Shown: positions 6,441 to 16,145 of the stretch, in pieces
Layout: every line of letters begins with the position of its first letter
How positions within the stretch are numbered: the stretch's first letter is position 1
NCBI GenBank assembly: GCA_947039275.1
Contig: CAMQYL010000004.1
Span: forward strand, 1 to 64,000
Direction: 5' to 3'
Length of the DNA: 64,000 nt
Source of the DNA: Amulumruptor sp947039275
GTDB lineage: Bacteria; Bacteroidota; Bacteroidia; Bacteroidales; Muribaculaceae
Translations under genes and position numbers: made by a program
The notes under the pieces: model-generated
What the model was told of the DNA's origin: nothing
Database searches by the model: none
What the model saw: only the letters and a program-made list of their open reading frames with translations

Positions 6441-8006
6441 TTACATCATCACTTTCTCGACCTTGTTGCCTTGGATGCGGATTACGAGTCCCTGAGGCTC
6501 GTAGATGCGCATGCCCTGGAGGTTGTAGTATTCAACAGGTGCGTCATAGGAGGAGGCATCAAGAGTGTCTTCTATGCCGGAAGATTTGCCTGTGAAGGTG
6601 ACAGTCTTGTTCTCATAGTCCCATTTGACATCATATTGTCCGGCTTCAAGTTCATAAGGTACTGTCGCTTCGATGCTTACAGGCACGAGGGTTGTCGTCA
6701 TGACAGTGCCGTCTATTGGCTCGGTTTCAGCTCCGGCACCATATTGCTCACCCCAGTTAATTGTTGATATCTTGAAAGTGCCTTCGGACGGCAGGGTTAC
6801 GTTCTTTGCCTCATATATGTTTTCGCTTGTCTTGGGCATGGCGATTGCATCATTCCAGTCAAATTCTTCGCCTTCGGTAAACAAGGTGAGATACCATTCC
6901 TTCTCGGCGCGAACGGCTGTGCCCTCGATGAGGACGGTGCCGTCATTGATGTCAAGAGTGACTGTGGCGTTTTCGACGGAGGTGACGTTGTCACCAAACT
7001 GGAAGTTGCCGGCAGCGTCGCCTATGCCGTAGCTGTATGGTTCATCAACGATGATGTCACCTTCGGCAGCACCGAATGTGTTCATCTTGTCAGCCCAGCT
7101 TCCGGCGTTGATCTTAAACGAGTTGCCGAGATGGCTGATTGTGATGGTGTACACGCCGTCGCCCTCGTTGGTAAATTTCTGGTCATCAGCATAAGGTGGG
7201 TTCCAGGCGTTGGTCTTGTCGCCGATTTCGGCACCTACCAGATAGTAGTCAGGTATCAGTTCTTCTCCCTGCTTGGTGAATGAGATGGTCTTCGTGGCTA
7301 CTACCCACTTGATGTCAAATGTGCCGAGCACGTCATAGGGGGTCATGCCGTCATCGGGACCAGCTTCGGTCAGTACATTTGTCAGCACTGTGGCGGTGAT
7401 GCCCTCTCCGTTGCCGTATTTTTCAACCCAGCCTGATGTAGCGACCTTGAAAGATCCTTTCTGTGTAAGTTCGTAGCCTTCGAGCACATAGACACCGTCG
7501 CTCTGCTTGGTCATCTTGTGAGCATCGTCAAGGGCAAACATCTCGTCGTTAAGACCTGCCACATACCAGCTGACTTCACCCGAGGCTGCTCCCTTGAGCT
7601 GGAGTGTCAGGTTGTTGATGTCAAAAATCAGCGTGGGATTTGCCACTGTTGTGCCGGTTTTAAGTCCTATGTCTTTTGAGTTGTTGTCGGCGTGGATGGT
7701 GATTGCCGGTCCGTCGGTTTCGATTTTCTGTGTCGAGCCGAAATTGAGGGTTACGGTATTTCCGCTGGGGCTGGTCCATTTTTTGTTTGCCCAGCTTCCG
7801 TCATTGAGCTTGAAGCCAGTCCCGAGTGTTGTGCCTGTCCATGTATAGATGCCTGGCTCTGTCATGGTCATTTTTCCGGCGGGGTCTTTTGTTGCCCAGC
7901 TTTTGCCGTTGACATTGCTTCCGATGACATAGATGTCGGGATAGGTCTGGGCGCTTGCCACGAGCGATAACAGCATCGTCGCGAGCATAAAGTACAGTTT
8001 TTTCAT
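6441..8006 (-). CDS. Secreted multi-module starch-binding protein, SusE/SusF-like
   Basis: After a signal peptide (MKKLYFMLATMLLSLVASAQ) come four repeats of roughly 110-130 residues. Each has a conserved core: GFKLNDGSWANKKW, GSFKVATSGWVEKYG, NSFKINAGSWADKM and GTFKISTINWGEQYG. Aromatic-rich beta modules like these resemble the SusE/SusF-type starch-binding domains. The C-terminus (EYYNLQGMRI...KVEKVMM) is the same type as in the adjacent amylase and resembles a type IX secretion sorting tail. The start at 8006 is chosen because it gives the signal peptide; the longer frame runs into the amylase stop. It is 68 bases downstream of the amylase, so probably co-transcribed. Starch as ligand is inferred from context. 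Confidence 0.72.
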   Translation of the reverse strand: MKKLYFMLATMLLSLVASAQTYPDIYVIGSNVNGKSWATKDPAGKMTMTEPGIYTWTGTTLGTGFKLNDGSWANKKWTSPSGNTVTLNFGSTQKIETDGPAITIHADNNSKDIGLKTGTTVANPTLIFDINNLTLQLKGAASGEVSWYVAGLNDEMFALDDAHKMTKQSDGVYVLEGYELTQKGSFKVATSGWVEKYGNGEGITATVLTNVLTEAGPDDGMTPYDVLGTFDIKWVVATKTISFTKQGEELIPDYYLVGAEIGDKTNAWNPPYADDQKFTNEGDGVYTITISHLGNSFKINAGSWADKMNTFGAAEGDIIVDEPYSYGIGDAAGNFQFGDNVTSVENATVTLDINDGTVLIEGTAVRAEKEWYLTLFTEGEEFDWNDAIAMPKTSENIYEAKNVTLPSEGTFKISTINWGEQYGAGAETEPIDGTVMTTTLVPVSIEATVPYELEAGQYDVKWDYENKTVTFTGKSSGIEDTLDASSYDAPVEYYNLQGMRIYEPQGLVIRIQGNKVEKVMM

Positions 8007-8074
8007 GTTAAGAGAGTGGAAATTGGTAATAAAAGATAAGATGATAAAAAAGAGCGGATCAGCCCTTGCGGGCA

Positions 8075-9622
8075 TCAAGGTATAAGTATTTTTTCTACGC
8101 TTGTCCCTGTACGTTTTATGTATAGACCCTGGGTGGGAATTTCTACGCGCATCCCTTGCAGGTTGAAATATTCTGTATTGCTATTATCACTATCCTCTTC
8201 AGAAAAAAAGATGTCATTGCTGTCGAGCGAGCCTGTCGCATCGATTACTGCCACGCCTGTCTGCCCTATATTGCCCGATATGGTTGATGAGGTGACGGTG
8301 AACTTATTGCCCGATAGTACATCGGTGTAAGTGCCAGCCGGGAGATAGCCGTTGCCATTGGCGGCGGAGATGGTCTTTTCCCCCTCTGTGGGCAGTATGA
8401 GCACAGCGCCTCCGCCGTCGCGTGTCACGGATGCCACTCCTGCGCCGATGGTCACACAGTCGGCTCTGCCGCTCATGGCTTTGCGGAAGTTGTTGACGGC
8501 TTTGATGACATGGTTCTCCAATCCGTTTACAGAGCCTTTGCATCCCATGCGTATTTGGCTGTAACCTTTGACCGGATTGCCCTGGGCATCGTTAGGACGC
8601 GAAAAATACAGAGCTGTCTCCTTGTCGCGGCATGCTACATAGACATATGCGCGGTCCACTGCATCCTGGCTTTTGTATTTTGATGAGCCTCCATTGTTTG
8701 AAAACGTGTCGTGGCTTTCTGCCCACAGCACCACTTTGTTTCCGCTGATACCAGCTTTTCCCTCAGAGGCTGGGCGCGTATGCCCACCGGTCGCAGTGGG
8801 CAGTGATTTTGCATCAAACGAGTTGAGTACGCTCTGGCAGAAAGCATTGTCGGTCACTGACATGTATGTGGTGTACTCGCGTAGCAGTGTCCATGACGAG
8901 GAGGAGCTGCCGGCAGGATTGTCAAGTATTTCGCCGTAGTGCCACAGACCTTCTACTCCTGTCACATCGGTCCAGAAATCGCAGTTCTCACTCGGCAGCC
9001 CTATATGTTTGGCTGCATCCCAGCGTATGCCTGACACACCGAGGCTTTTGAGATCCTCTACAAAACTTACAGCTCGGTCGCGTACCTCCTGTTCTTCGGA
9101 GATCACATCCTTGTAGTCTCCTATATTGCCGGTGATGATTGATTTGCGGCTGCTGTAATTGACACCTCCGTTGTCACGCTGGTGCTGTCCGTTGCGCCAG
9201 AATTTGTTGCAGTAGGTGTTGCTGGGGTTGACATGGTTGGCAACAACGTCCACTATAATTTGTATGCCTCGTGCGTTCGCTTCGCTGCATAAGGTGCGGA
9301 GGTCTTCACGATTGCCGTTGCCGTTACATCTTGACGATACGCCCGATGTGGTGTTGCCGATAGAAAAGTCGTAAGGCATGTATGCATAATACCATTCGGC
9401 ATTTTCAGCACAGTTGCCTTGCACAGGCGAAACCTGCACAGCTCCATATCCTGCATCGGCTATGCGGTCAAGTTCGGCGGCGATGTCGGAGAATTTCCAG
9501 TTATAGGCATGGAAGATATTGGCTGTCTGTATGTCAGCGCAGTCTAAAGCCGCGAGTGTCAGCGGGCAGCTCAGGCAAGCGGCGGTGATGAGGGTAGAGG
9601 AGGAGAGGTGTTTCATGTTCAT
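8075..9622 (-). CDS. Secreted GH13 alpha-amylase
   Basis: The signal peptide is followed by a GH13 barrel. Visible conserved regions are I (VDVVANH), II (GIRWDAAKH, with the nucleophile Asp), III (GEIL, acid/base Glu) and IV (ESHD). All three catalytic acids are present. The compact size (515 residues) and motif style resemble animal/Streptomyces-type alpha-amylases. The C-terminal tail EYFNLQGMRVEIPTQGLYIK resembles a T9SS sorting signal, so surface attachment or release is likely. It is the first gene of a unit with the four-module binding protein. Met3 (9616) is an equally good start. It would cut starch internally outside the cell. Confidence 0.88.
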   Translation of the reverse strand: MNMKHLSSSTLITAACLSCPLTLAALDCADIQTANIFHAYNWKFSDIAAELDRIADAGYGAVQVSPVQGNCAENAEWYYAYMPYDFSIGNTTSGVSSRCNGNGNREDLRTLCSEANARGIQIIVDVVANHVNPSNTYCNKFWRNGQHQRDNGGVNYSSRKSIITGNIGDYKDVISEEQEVRDRAVSFVEDLKSLGVSGIRWDAAKHIGLPSENCDFWTDVTGVEGLWHYGEILDNPAGSSSSSWTLLREYTTYMSVTDNAFCQSVLNSFDAKSLPTATGGHTRPASEGKAGISGNKVVLWAESHDTFSNNGGSSKYKSQDAVDRAYVYVACRDKETALYFSRPNDAQGNPVKGYSQIRMGCKGSVNGLENHVIKAVNNFRKAMSGRADCVTIGAGVASVTRDGGGAVLILPTEGEKTISAANGNGYLPAGTYTDVLSGNKFTVTSSTISGNIGQTGVAVIDATGSLDSNDIFFSEEDSDNSNTEYFNLQGMRVEIPTQGLYIKRTGTSVEKILIP

Positions 9623-9641
9623 CCCTTGATTATGTGTTTTC

Positions 9642-9671
9642 CAAATATAGTTGAAAATTTATCAATGACAA
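9642..9671 (-). promoter_or_regulatory. Promoter of the amylase/binding-protein unit
   Basis: Read on the minus strand, TTG (9671-9669), 19 bases, then TATATTTG (9649-9642) fit the Bacteroidales promoter pattern. The predicted leader is short, about 13-20 bases. Confidence 0.5.
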
Positions 9672-9823
9672 TTAATTTAATTCTTGTTGTCATGGAAATG
9701 TAACATCTTTAACGTTTGGGCGTTAGGTGGCTATAAAATAGTTTTTTCTTATGTGAATAACGTTAATAATCTTAAATAAATTTAATATTTTCAAGCTGAT
9801 TTTTTTGTTTTGTTATGATTGTT

Positions 9824-9831
9824 TATATTTG
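9824..9831 (+). promoter_or_regulatory. -7 box of the GLUG/double-GH13 unit
   Basis: TATATTTG at 9824-9831 matches TAnnTTTG and lies 86 bases before the start codon. The upstream T-rich stretch has TTG triplets but none at the ideal distance. Confidence 0.45.
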
Positions 9832-9917
9832 CGATTGGAAAAATGCCAAGACCCTCTCTGGCACTCTTACCTTAAACTTTCTTATCAATAATCTCTAATC
9901 ATTAATTCTACACTCTC

Positions 9918-11522
9918 ATGAGGTCAAAGTTTTTTCTTGCTTTGATGGCTTTTGTCCTGCCCTCGGTATGTTGGGCTGCCGGACAGCAGGCTTCCGCTTC
10001 ATCGGATCCCTCTCCTGCCGTGACAAACAAGCCTGTGACCGTCACGGTCACCACTAATTCAATGGGCAATGATGTATACGCCTATACATGGTGTATGGTA
10101 TCAGGTGCTGAGGTGTCGCCGTTCACGTGGGACGCCGCAATCAATGCCAAATTCAAGATGACCGCTGTCAACGGCGGCTATCAGATTCGCATCGACAACA
10201 TTCAGCAGTTCTACGGTCTGACCGACTCACAGATGGAAGGTCTCACCGAATTGTGCTTCATCGCGCGCACATCAGGCGGTGCTCAGACCGACGATACCAA
10301 GATCAGCGTGGTGCAGGGACGCCAGACTGCATATTCGGGCGGCGAGGGCACTGCTGCATCGCCTTTCCTGATCGGCAACGCCAAGGATCTCAAGGATCTC
10401 GCGGAATATCCCGCTGACTGGGCTGCTGACATCTATCTTAAGCTCACTGCCAATATCGCAGCCCCTGCAGGTGTGACTATCGGCTCGATAGGCTCACCGT
10501 TCAAGGCTCACTTTGATGGTGACGGATACACTATTTCCGACCTTTCGGTGTCGCAGACCGCACTCGGTCAGGCGGCAGGTCTTTTCGGTGCCATTGACGG
10601 TGCCGACATCAAGGGTGTAGCCGTGACAAATGCCTCTGTCGAGGGTCAGGCATATGTGGGTATCCTTGTAGGTCACGCTATTTCCGGCAAGATTGACCAG
10701 TGCTACACCTCAGGCAGCGTAAATGCCAAATCGCTCGCTGCCGGTGGTCTCGTAGGTCTCAATGCCGGTGCTACCATCACCAACTGCTATTCTACAGCCG
10801 ATGTCAACGCTGCCGACCAGTATGCAGCCGGTGGTCTCGTGGGCAAGAACCTCGGTAATGTCAGCAACTCCTATGCTACAGGCGAGGTACGCGGCAAAAA
10901 CTATATCGGCGGTATGGTCGGTGCCAATTACGGCACTATAGCCAACTCTGTGGCAGTCAATGAGGGTGTCCTCTCGACCAATGAATATGTGGCACGTTTC
11001 GGCGGTAACAACAACCCCGAAAACCGTTCGACAGGCAACATGGCGTGGAACGGCATATCCTCCTTACAGTCATGGACACAGCATGGCGACCACGCTGTGA
11101 CATCGTCAGACCTCCATGCCCAGGCAACCTACAGCAACACTCTCGGCTGGCAGTTCCCCTCCATATGGAAGTGGGAAAACAAAGAAGGTAAGGAATACCC
11201 TGTGCTTGCCATCATGAAAGAGCCGCAGCCCAATCCCTTCCCCGAATCATTCTACGGCCAGTCGGCTATAGACAATGTAGGTGCCGACGGAGAGCTGACC
11301 ATACGTGTATGGCCTAATCCTGTAGTGGATATGCTCAATGTTGAGGCTCCTCGTGACCTTGAAAGCTACCGCATCGTAGCCATCTCTGGCGCAGACGCCG
11401 GCAGCGGCTCTGTCTCTGGAAACAGCGTATCTATTGACTTCAGCCATCTGTCTCCTGGAGCCTATGTGCTCAATCTGCGTGGAGCTGACCAGATATATAA
11501 CCATATCATAATCAAGCGATAA
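9918..11522 (+). CDS. Secreted GLUG-repeat protein with T9SS sorting domain
   Basis: The order is a signal peptide (to about residue 21), an N-terminal beta domain with two Trp/Tyr-rich strands, a GLUG-type repeat region at about 200-370, and a C-terminal domain of about 75 residues. GLUG repeats seen include AAGLFGAIDGADIKGVAVTN, YVGILVGHAISGKIDQCYTS, AAGGLVGLNAGATITNCYST and IGGMVGANYGTIANSVAV. The C-terminus starts VWPNPVVDMLNV and ends YNHIIIKR, a classic type A T9SS sorting signal. GLUG regions form beta-helices in adhesins and surface proteins. It begins the operon with the double-GH13 enzyme 26 bases downstream, which suggests a surface role in starch capture. The exact function is unknown. 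Confidence 0.75.
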   Translation: MRSKFFLALMAFVLPSVCWAAGQQASASSDPSPAVTNKPVTVTVTTNSMGNDVYAYTWCMVSGAEVSPFTWDAAINAKFKMTAVNGGYQIRIDNIQQFYGLTDSQMEGLTELCFIARTSGGAQTDDTKISVVQGRQTAYSGGEGTAASPFLIGNAKDLKDLAEYPADWAADIYLKLTANIAAPAGVTIGSIGSPFKAHFDGDGYTISDLSVSQTALGQAAGLFGAIDGADIKGVAVTNASVEGQAYVGILVGHAISGKIDQCYTSGSVNAKSLAAGGLVGLNAGATITNCYSTADVNAADQYAAGGLVGKNLGNVSNSYATGEVRGKNYIGGMVGANYGTIANSVAVNEGVLSTNEYVARFGGNNNPENRSTGNMAWNGISSLQSWTQHGDHAVTSSDLHAQATYSNTLGWQFPSIWKWENKEGKEYPVLAIMKEPQPNPFPESFYGQSAIDNVGADGELTIRVWPNPVVDMLNVEAPRDLESYRIVAISGADAGSGSVSGNSVSIDFSHLSPGAYVLNLRGADQIYNHIIIKR

Positions 11523-11548
11523 ACCGCATTATATTCTACGACATAACG

Positions 11549-14500
11549 ATGAAAAATCATAAATTCACCATACGCCGCAAGCTGGCGATGCTGATGTCCG
11601 GAATTATTGCCGGTGCATCGGTCTATGCTGCCGTCAACTCCGGGGACGCTTCACTGAGCGACCTCGAACTGCGTGTCGACGGACGCAACATCCTTTCGGG
11701 ATTCTCGTCATCTACCACTACATATAATGTGGAGGTTGACGATGTCTCCATGCTGACCATGTCGGCTGTCCCCTCGGCATCTGATGCCACTGTCGCCATC
11801 GATTTCAACGGTGCGCCCATGACTAACCACTCGCTCGCCAACCTCGACGGCGGTGACAATGTCATCACATATACTGTCCACAGCGGTAACTCTACCAAGA
11901 CTTACACTGTCAATATCAAGACACCTCAGGTGGTACGTGATGAATATTTCACATGGAAAAATGCGAATATCTATTTCGTGCTTACCGACCGTTTCTACAA
12001 TGGTGACACATCTAATGACAATTCCTACCATCGTAAGCGTCTTACAGGCGATGCCGATGTGGCTACTTTCCATGGCGGCGATATAAAGGGCCTGACACAG
12101 AAGCTTGACTACCTTGACAAGCTCGGTGTCAATGCCATATGGATCACCGCTCCCTACGAGCAGATGCACGGATGGACCGGTGGCAAAAATGATGCGTTCC
12201 CCCACTATGCGTTCCATGGATATTATGCCCTTGACTGGACATATATGGACCGCAACATGGGTACCATCCAGGATATGAAGAATTTCGTCACCGAAGCTCA
12301 CAAGCGCGGTATCCGCGTCGTGATGGACATCGTGATGAATCATACAGGCTACTGCACTCTTGACGATGGTGTGGACTACGATTTCGGCAACTTCAACGGC
12401 ACTCCCCAAGCTGGTTGGGTACCCTCCGGGAATCCGTATTCCATGTGGTCAGAGAGCAACGACATATCTTTCAATGCCGACGAGCAGGGCGACTGGGGCA
12501 ACTGGTGGGGTCCCTGGGTACGTGCATTCGGCGACCGCAGCTGGGCACCGAACGCTGGTTTCGCTCCTGAAGGTGGCAGTGACTACACCAAGCCGCTGGC
12601 TGGCCTGCCCGACATCGTGACTGAGCGCACATCGCCGGTCGACATACCTCCGTTCCTCAAGAAGAAATGGGAAGCTGAAAAGGGTGGTGACTATGACAAC
12701 TACCGTCTGCCCAACCTTGAGGGCTGGCGCGCTGACAGCAAGGGCGCTCCCGCCGATTATCTGATCAACTGGCTTGCCGGTTGGGTAGAATACTTCGGTA
12801 TCGACGGTTTCCGCTGCGACACAGCCAAGCATCTTGAAAAGGACCGTTGGAATCAGCTCAAAAACGCTTGTAAGCAGGCTCTCAACAATTGGCGTAACTC
12901 TGACCGTGCCGACGAGTATGCCATGGGCTGGGATGAGGATTTCTGGATGACAGGCGAGGCTTTCGGCTGGGATCACGGTGATGTGGGTTACTTTACCGAA
13001 GGCGGCTTCGACTCCATGATCAACTTCGCTTTCAATTCCTCAGAAGGCAGCCAGGGCCGCACTCCCTCTACCTCGGACTGGAAGTATTATGCCAACTATT
13101 GCAACAGCCCCAATGGCCGTCAGGTACTCAACTACGTTTCAAGCCACGATACAGGACTTCATCGTCCGGGTGACCAGAAGAAAGTTGCCACTATGCTTCT
13201 GCTCTGCCCCGGTGGTGCGCAGATATATTATGGTGATGAGACTTCTCGCCCCTACATGTCAAGCAACTGCGGCGGTGACCAGTCGATGATCACCCGTAGC
13301 GACTTCAACTGGGATGCTGTAGACAATGCTGACAACAAGCATTGGCAGACCATCGGTCAGTTCCGTCGCCGCAACGCTGCCGTAGGTGCCGGTACACAGA
13401 CTGACCTCGGCTCAGATACTTACGGACGCAAGTTCTCCGAAGGTGAATACAGCAATGCTGTAGTCATCAAACTCAATACTTCAGCTGGTCAGACCTACAC
13501 TGTCAGCGTCGGCGACCACTTTGCCGACGGAACAAAGGTGATGGATGGTTACAACACCGCCAACACTGCTACTGTAACAGGTGGCAAGGTGACCATCGCC
13601 GCTTCTGGTCCTGTGCTGCTTCTTGAGCCTTATGGTACTATACAGCATGGTCCTAATCCCCAGCCTGTCAAGCCTACCGTTAGAGCCAATCCGCCTTCTG
13701 GAACTACATTCACAGAAAGTGTGACTGTAACCCTCAGCTCCACCCAGGGTGCTGCCATCCATTATACTGTCGATGGCTCTACACCTTCGGAATCGTCAGA
13801 TACCTACAGCGCTCCGCTCACTTTTACTCAGACCACTACCCTCAAGACATATGTAAGCAACGACAACGGCTCTAACGTCCAGACATTCACTTACACCAAG
13901 GGTCAGGCTCCAAAACCTGTTGTGACAGCCAGCCCCGCAGGTGGTGAGTTTGAGGGCAGTGTCAGCGTGACACTCTCTGTCAATCCCGTAGGCACTCCCA
14001 TCCATTACTCTACCTCCGGCACTGCTACGGCATCGTCACCTGTCTACTCCTCAGCTCTGACATTTACCGAGACCACTACGCTCTCTACCTATGTGGAGAA
14101 TGCTGCCGGACCTAATGTACAGTCGTTCACCTACACCATGAAGCAGGGCGGCGTTGACGAGCATTACGTATACTATGACGGCACATTCTCAGCTCCCCAG
14201 GTGTGGGCTTGGATTGACGACAACACCAATTGCACTGCGGCAGGTAGCTGGCCTGGTGACAACATGACCAAGAAAAATGGCAAATGGTATTGGGCTGTTC
14301 CCTCTGGCAAATCTGTTCCGAAGCAGATCATTATCCATGAAGGCGAAAATAGGATAGGCGGTGGCAACCTGAATTATGTTGACAAAGCCACCTACCATCA
14401 GGACGGTTCATACACAAGCAAAGTTGACGAACCCACCCCTCAGAAGCCCTCCGTAACCATCAACCCCAACGGCGGTACTGTCAAAGGATCTGCAACTATA

Positions 14501-16054
14501 ACCGTAGTCATCAATAATGATGCCACATCTATCAGCGGTACTTTCAACGGCAAGAGCCTTTCGCTCCAGAATGGCAGCAACAATGTGTCTGTAAGCCAGT
14601 ACCTCACTTCCGACAAGGCTACAGGAAGCCTTTCGGTATCGGCTACCAATGCCCAGGGTACCACTACTGCCAATGTATCGTTCACTCGCGATGACTCTAC
14701 TCCCGTCTATGAAGGAAATCTCACCGGCGACTGGCGCGAACTGTCAATCTATCAGGTGATGGTAGGCTCGTTTCAGCACGGCAACGGCGGAGCATCGGGC
14801 TACGGCGACATGTGGGGTCCAGAAGGACACCGCAAGAACGGTAACCTCCGCGGTATCATCGATGCCCTTGACTACATCAAGGATCTCGGCATGAACGCCA
14901 TCTGGATGACTCCCATCTTTGACTCTACCAACGGTCAGGGTGGCGAGAAGCTACAGGCTACAGGCTACTTCTGCACCAACTATTTCAAGGTTGACCCCAA
15001 ATTCGGCACTGAAGCAGAGTTTGACGAACTCGTGAGCAAGGCTCATGAAAAGGGTATCTATATTATCCTTGATGGCGTTTTCGGTCATCATGGCGGTGTC
15101 AACTCAGCTTCGCCCAGTGGCAAATGGATTGACAGCACTACAGCTAACAATGTCCGTGGTACTGATGCCGGCAATATATCATACCCAGGTTCTCTTGAAT
15201 ATTTCAAGGAAGTAGTTCGTTACTGGATGAACAAGGGCGTAGACGGTTGGCGTCTTGACCAGTGCTATCAGGTATACCAGGGTGGTCACAACTACTGGAA
15301 AGACCTTCGCGAAGAAGTGGAGCGCGTAGCCAACGAACGTAAGTCTCGCGGTGAGAAGTGGGGCACTCTCGGCTATATGGTAGGCGAGGACTGGATTGGG
15401 GCTGCAGGTATTACTGTTACCCAGCAGGACGGTCTTAAGAGCGTCATGGACTTTGACGGCAAGGACAATCTTGTCAACCTCGGAAACGGTGTCGGTTCGA
15501 TCGGCTGGTTTCTGGCAAGCGATGCTGCCGGTCGCGGCTACCGCGACAGCGGTGTCAATCCGACCATCTTCCTGTCTAACCATGACACGTCGCGAGTAGG
15601 TGATTTCGTTGATGTGAATTCAAAGACCAACGAACTGATCACACGCCATGCTGCCGTGGCTGCATATTCCGGCCCGACATGTACATACTATGGTGATGAA
15701 ATCGGAGACAAAAGCGGCAATGGCAATGCCGACAACAAGGCCCGTACCTCAGGACGCATATCCGGTTTCACCCAGAACGAGCAGAAAGTACACGACTACA
15801 CTGCCAAGTACTTCAAGGCTCGTGCTGCCAACCCGGCTCTCTGGCGCGGCACCGTAAGCCGTCAGGAGGGTAACAAGTGCGAGATTATCACAAAGACTGA
15901 CTCGCAGACTGGCAACAAGGTAATCTGCATCTTCTCTGAAACCGACCAGAACGTCAGCATTGGCGGAAGCGGCATCGACCTCATCAACGGAGGCAATGTC
16001 AGCGGTAATGTCAGCGTCAAGGCATGGATTCCCGCGTTCATCAAGATGAACTGA
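11549..16054 (+). CDS. Giant secreted amylase with two GH13 domains
   Basis: This 1501-residue protein has, in order: a signal peptide; a cadherin-like beta-sandwich (about 30-125); GH13 domain 1 (about 129-700) with VMDIVMNH, GFRCDTAKH, GEAFG and SSHD; two chitobiase C-terminal-type beta modules (about 707-865); a CBM26-like starch-binding module (about 871-960) with YYDGTF, VWAWIDD and GSWPGD; an Ig-like module; and GH13 domain 2 (about 1056-1500) with ILDGVFGHH, GWRLDQ, GEDW and SNHDTSR. Catalytic triads are D424/E470/D534 and D1237/E1280/D1346, all intact, so both domains are predicted active. No T9SS tail is obvious. Related two-headed enzymes are amylase-pullulanases; the bond specificity of each head here is inferred, not shown. 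Confidence 0.85.
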   Translation: MKNHKFTIRRKLAMLMSGIIAGASVYAAVNSGDASLSDLELRVDGRNILSGFSSSTTTYNVEVDDVSMLTMSAVPSASDATVAIDFNGAPMTNHSLANLDGGDNVITYTVHSGNSTKTYTVNIKTPQVVRDEYFTWKNANIYFVLTDRFYNGDTSNDNSYHRKRLTGDADVATFHGGDIKGLTQKLDYLDKLGVNAIWITAPYEQMHGWTGGKNDAFPHYAFHGYYALDWTYMDRNMGTIQDMKNFVTEAHKRGIRVVMDIVMNHTGYCTLDDGVDYDFGNFNGTPQAGWVPSGNPYSMWSESNDISFNADEQGDWGNWWGPWVRAFGDRSWAPNAGFAPEGGSDYTKPLAGLPDIVTERTSPVDIPPFLKKKWEAEKGGDYDNYRLPNLEGWRADSKGAPADYLINWLAGWVEYFGIDGFRCDTAKHLEKDRWNQLKNACKQALNNWRNSDRADEYAMGWDEDFWMTGEAFGWDHGDVGYFTEGGFDSMINFAFNSSEGSQGRTPSTSDWKYYANYCNSPNGRQVLNYVSSHDTGLHRPGDQKKVATMLLLCPGGAQIYYGDETSRPYMSSNCGGDQSMITRSDFNWDAVDNADNKHWQTIGQFRRRNAAVGAGTQTDLGSDTYGRKFSEGEYSNAVVIKLNTSAGQTYTVSVGDHFADGTKVMDGYNTANTATVTGGKVTIAASGPVLLLEPYGTIQHGPNPQPVKPTVRANPPSGTTFTESVTVTLSSTQGAAIHYTVDGSTPSESSDTYSAPLTFTQTTTLKTYVSNDNGSNVQTFTYTKGQAPKPVVTASPAGGEFEGSVSVTLSVNPVGTPIHYSTSGTATASSPVYSSALTFTETTTLSTYVENAAGPNVQSFTYTMKQGGVDEHYVYYDGTFSAPQVWAWIDDNTNCTAAGSWPGDNMTKKNGKWYWAVPSGKSVPKQIIIHEGENRIGGGNLNYVDKATYHQDGSYTSKVDEPTPQKPSVTINPNGGTVKGSATITVVINNDATSISGTFNGKSLSLQNGSNNVSVSQYLTSDKATGSLSVSATNAQGTTTANVSFTRDDSTPVYEGNLTGDWRELSIYQVMVGSFQHGNGGASGYGDMWGPEGHRKNGNLRGIIDALDYIKDLGMNAIWMTPIFDSTNGQGGEKLQATGYFCTNYFKVDPKFGTEAEFDELVSKAHEKGIYIILDGVFGHHGGVNSASPSGKWIDSTTANNVRGTDAGNISYPGSLEYFKEVVRYWMNKGVDGWRLDQCYQVYQGGHNYWKDLREEVERVANERKSRGEKWGTLGYMVGEDWIGAAGITVTQQDGLKSVMDFDGKDNLVNLGNGVGSIGWFLASDAAGRGYRDSGVNPTIFLSNHDTSRVGDFVDVNSKTNELITRHAAVAAYSGPTCTYYGDEIGDKSGNGNADNKARTSGRISGFTQNEQKVHDYTAKYFKARAANPALWRGTVSRQEGNKCEIITKTDSQTGNKVICIFSETDQNVSIGGSGIDLINGGNVSGNVSVKAWIPAFIKMN

Positions 16055-16088
16055 TTCCACTCTTACATTCAATATATTCTACATGAAA

Positions 16089-16124
16089 CCGGGCGGCTCG
16101 TTAGAGTCGCCCGGCTTTTGTTTT
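16089..16124 (+). terminator. Intrinsic terminator after the double-GH13 gene
   Basis: CCGGGCGGCTC (16089-16099) pairs with GAGTCGCCCGG (16104-16114), 11 bp with one G-T wobble, a 4-base loop and then CTTTTGTTTT. Confidence 0.8.
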
Positions 16125-16145
16125 CATAATCTGGTATCCTTATTC

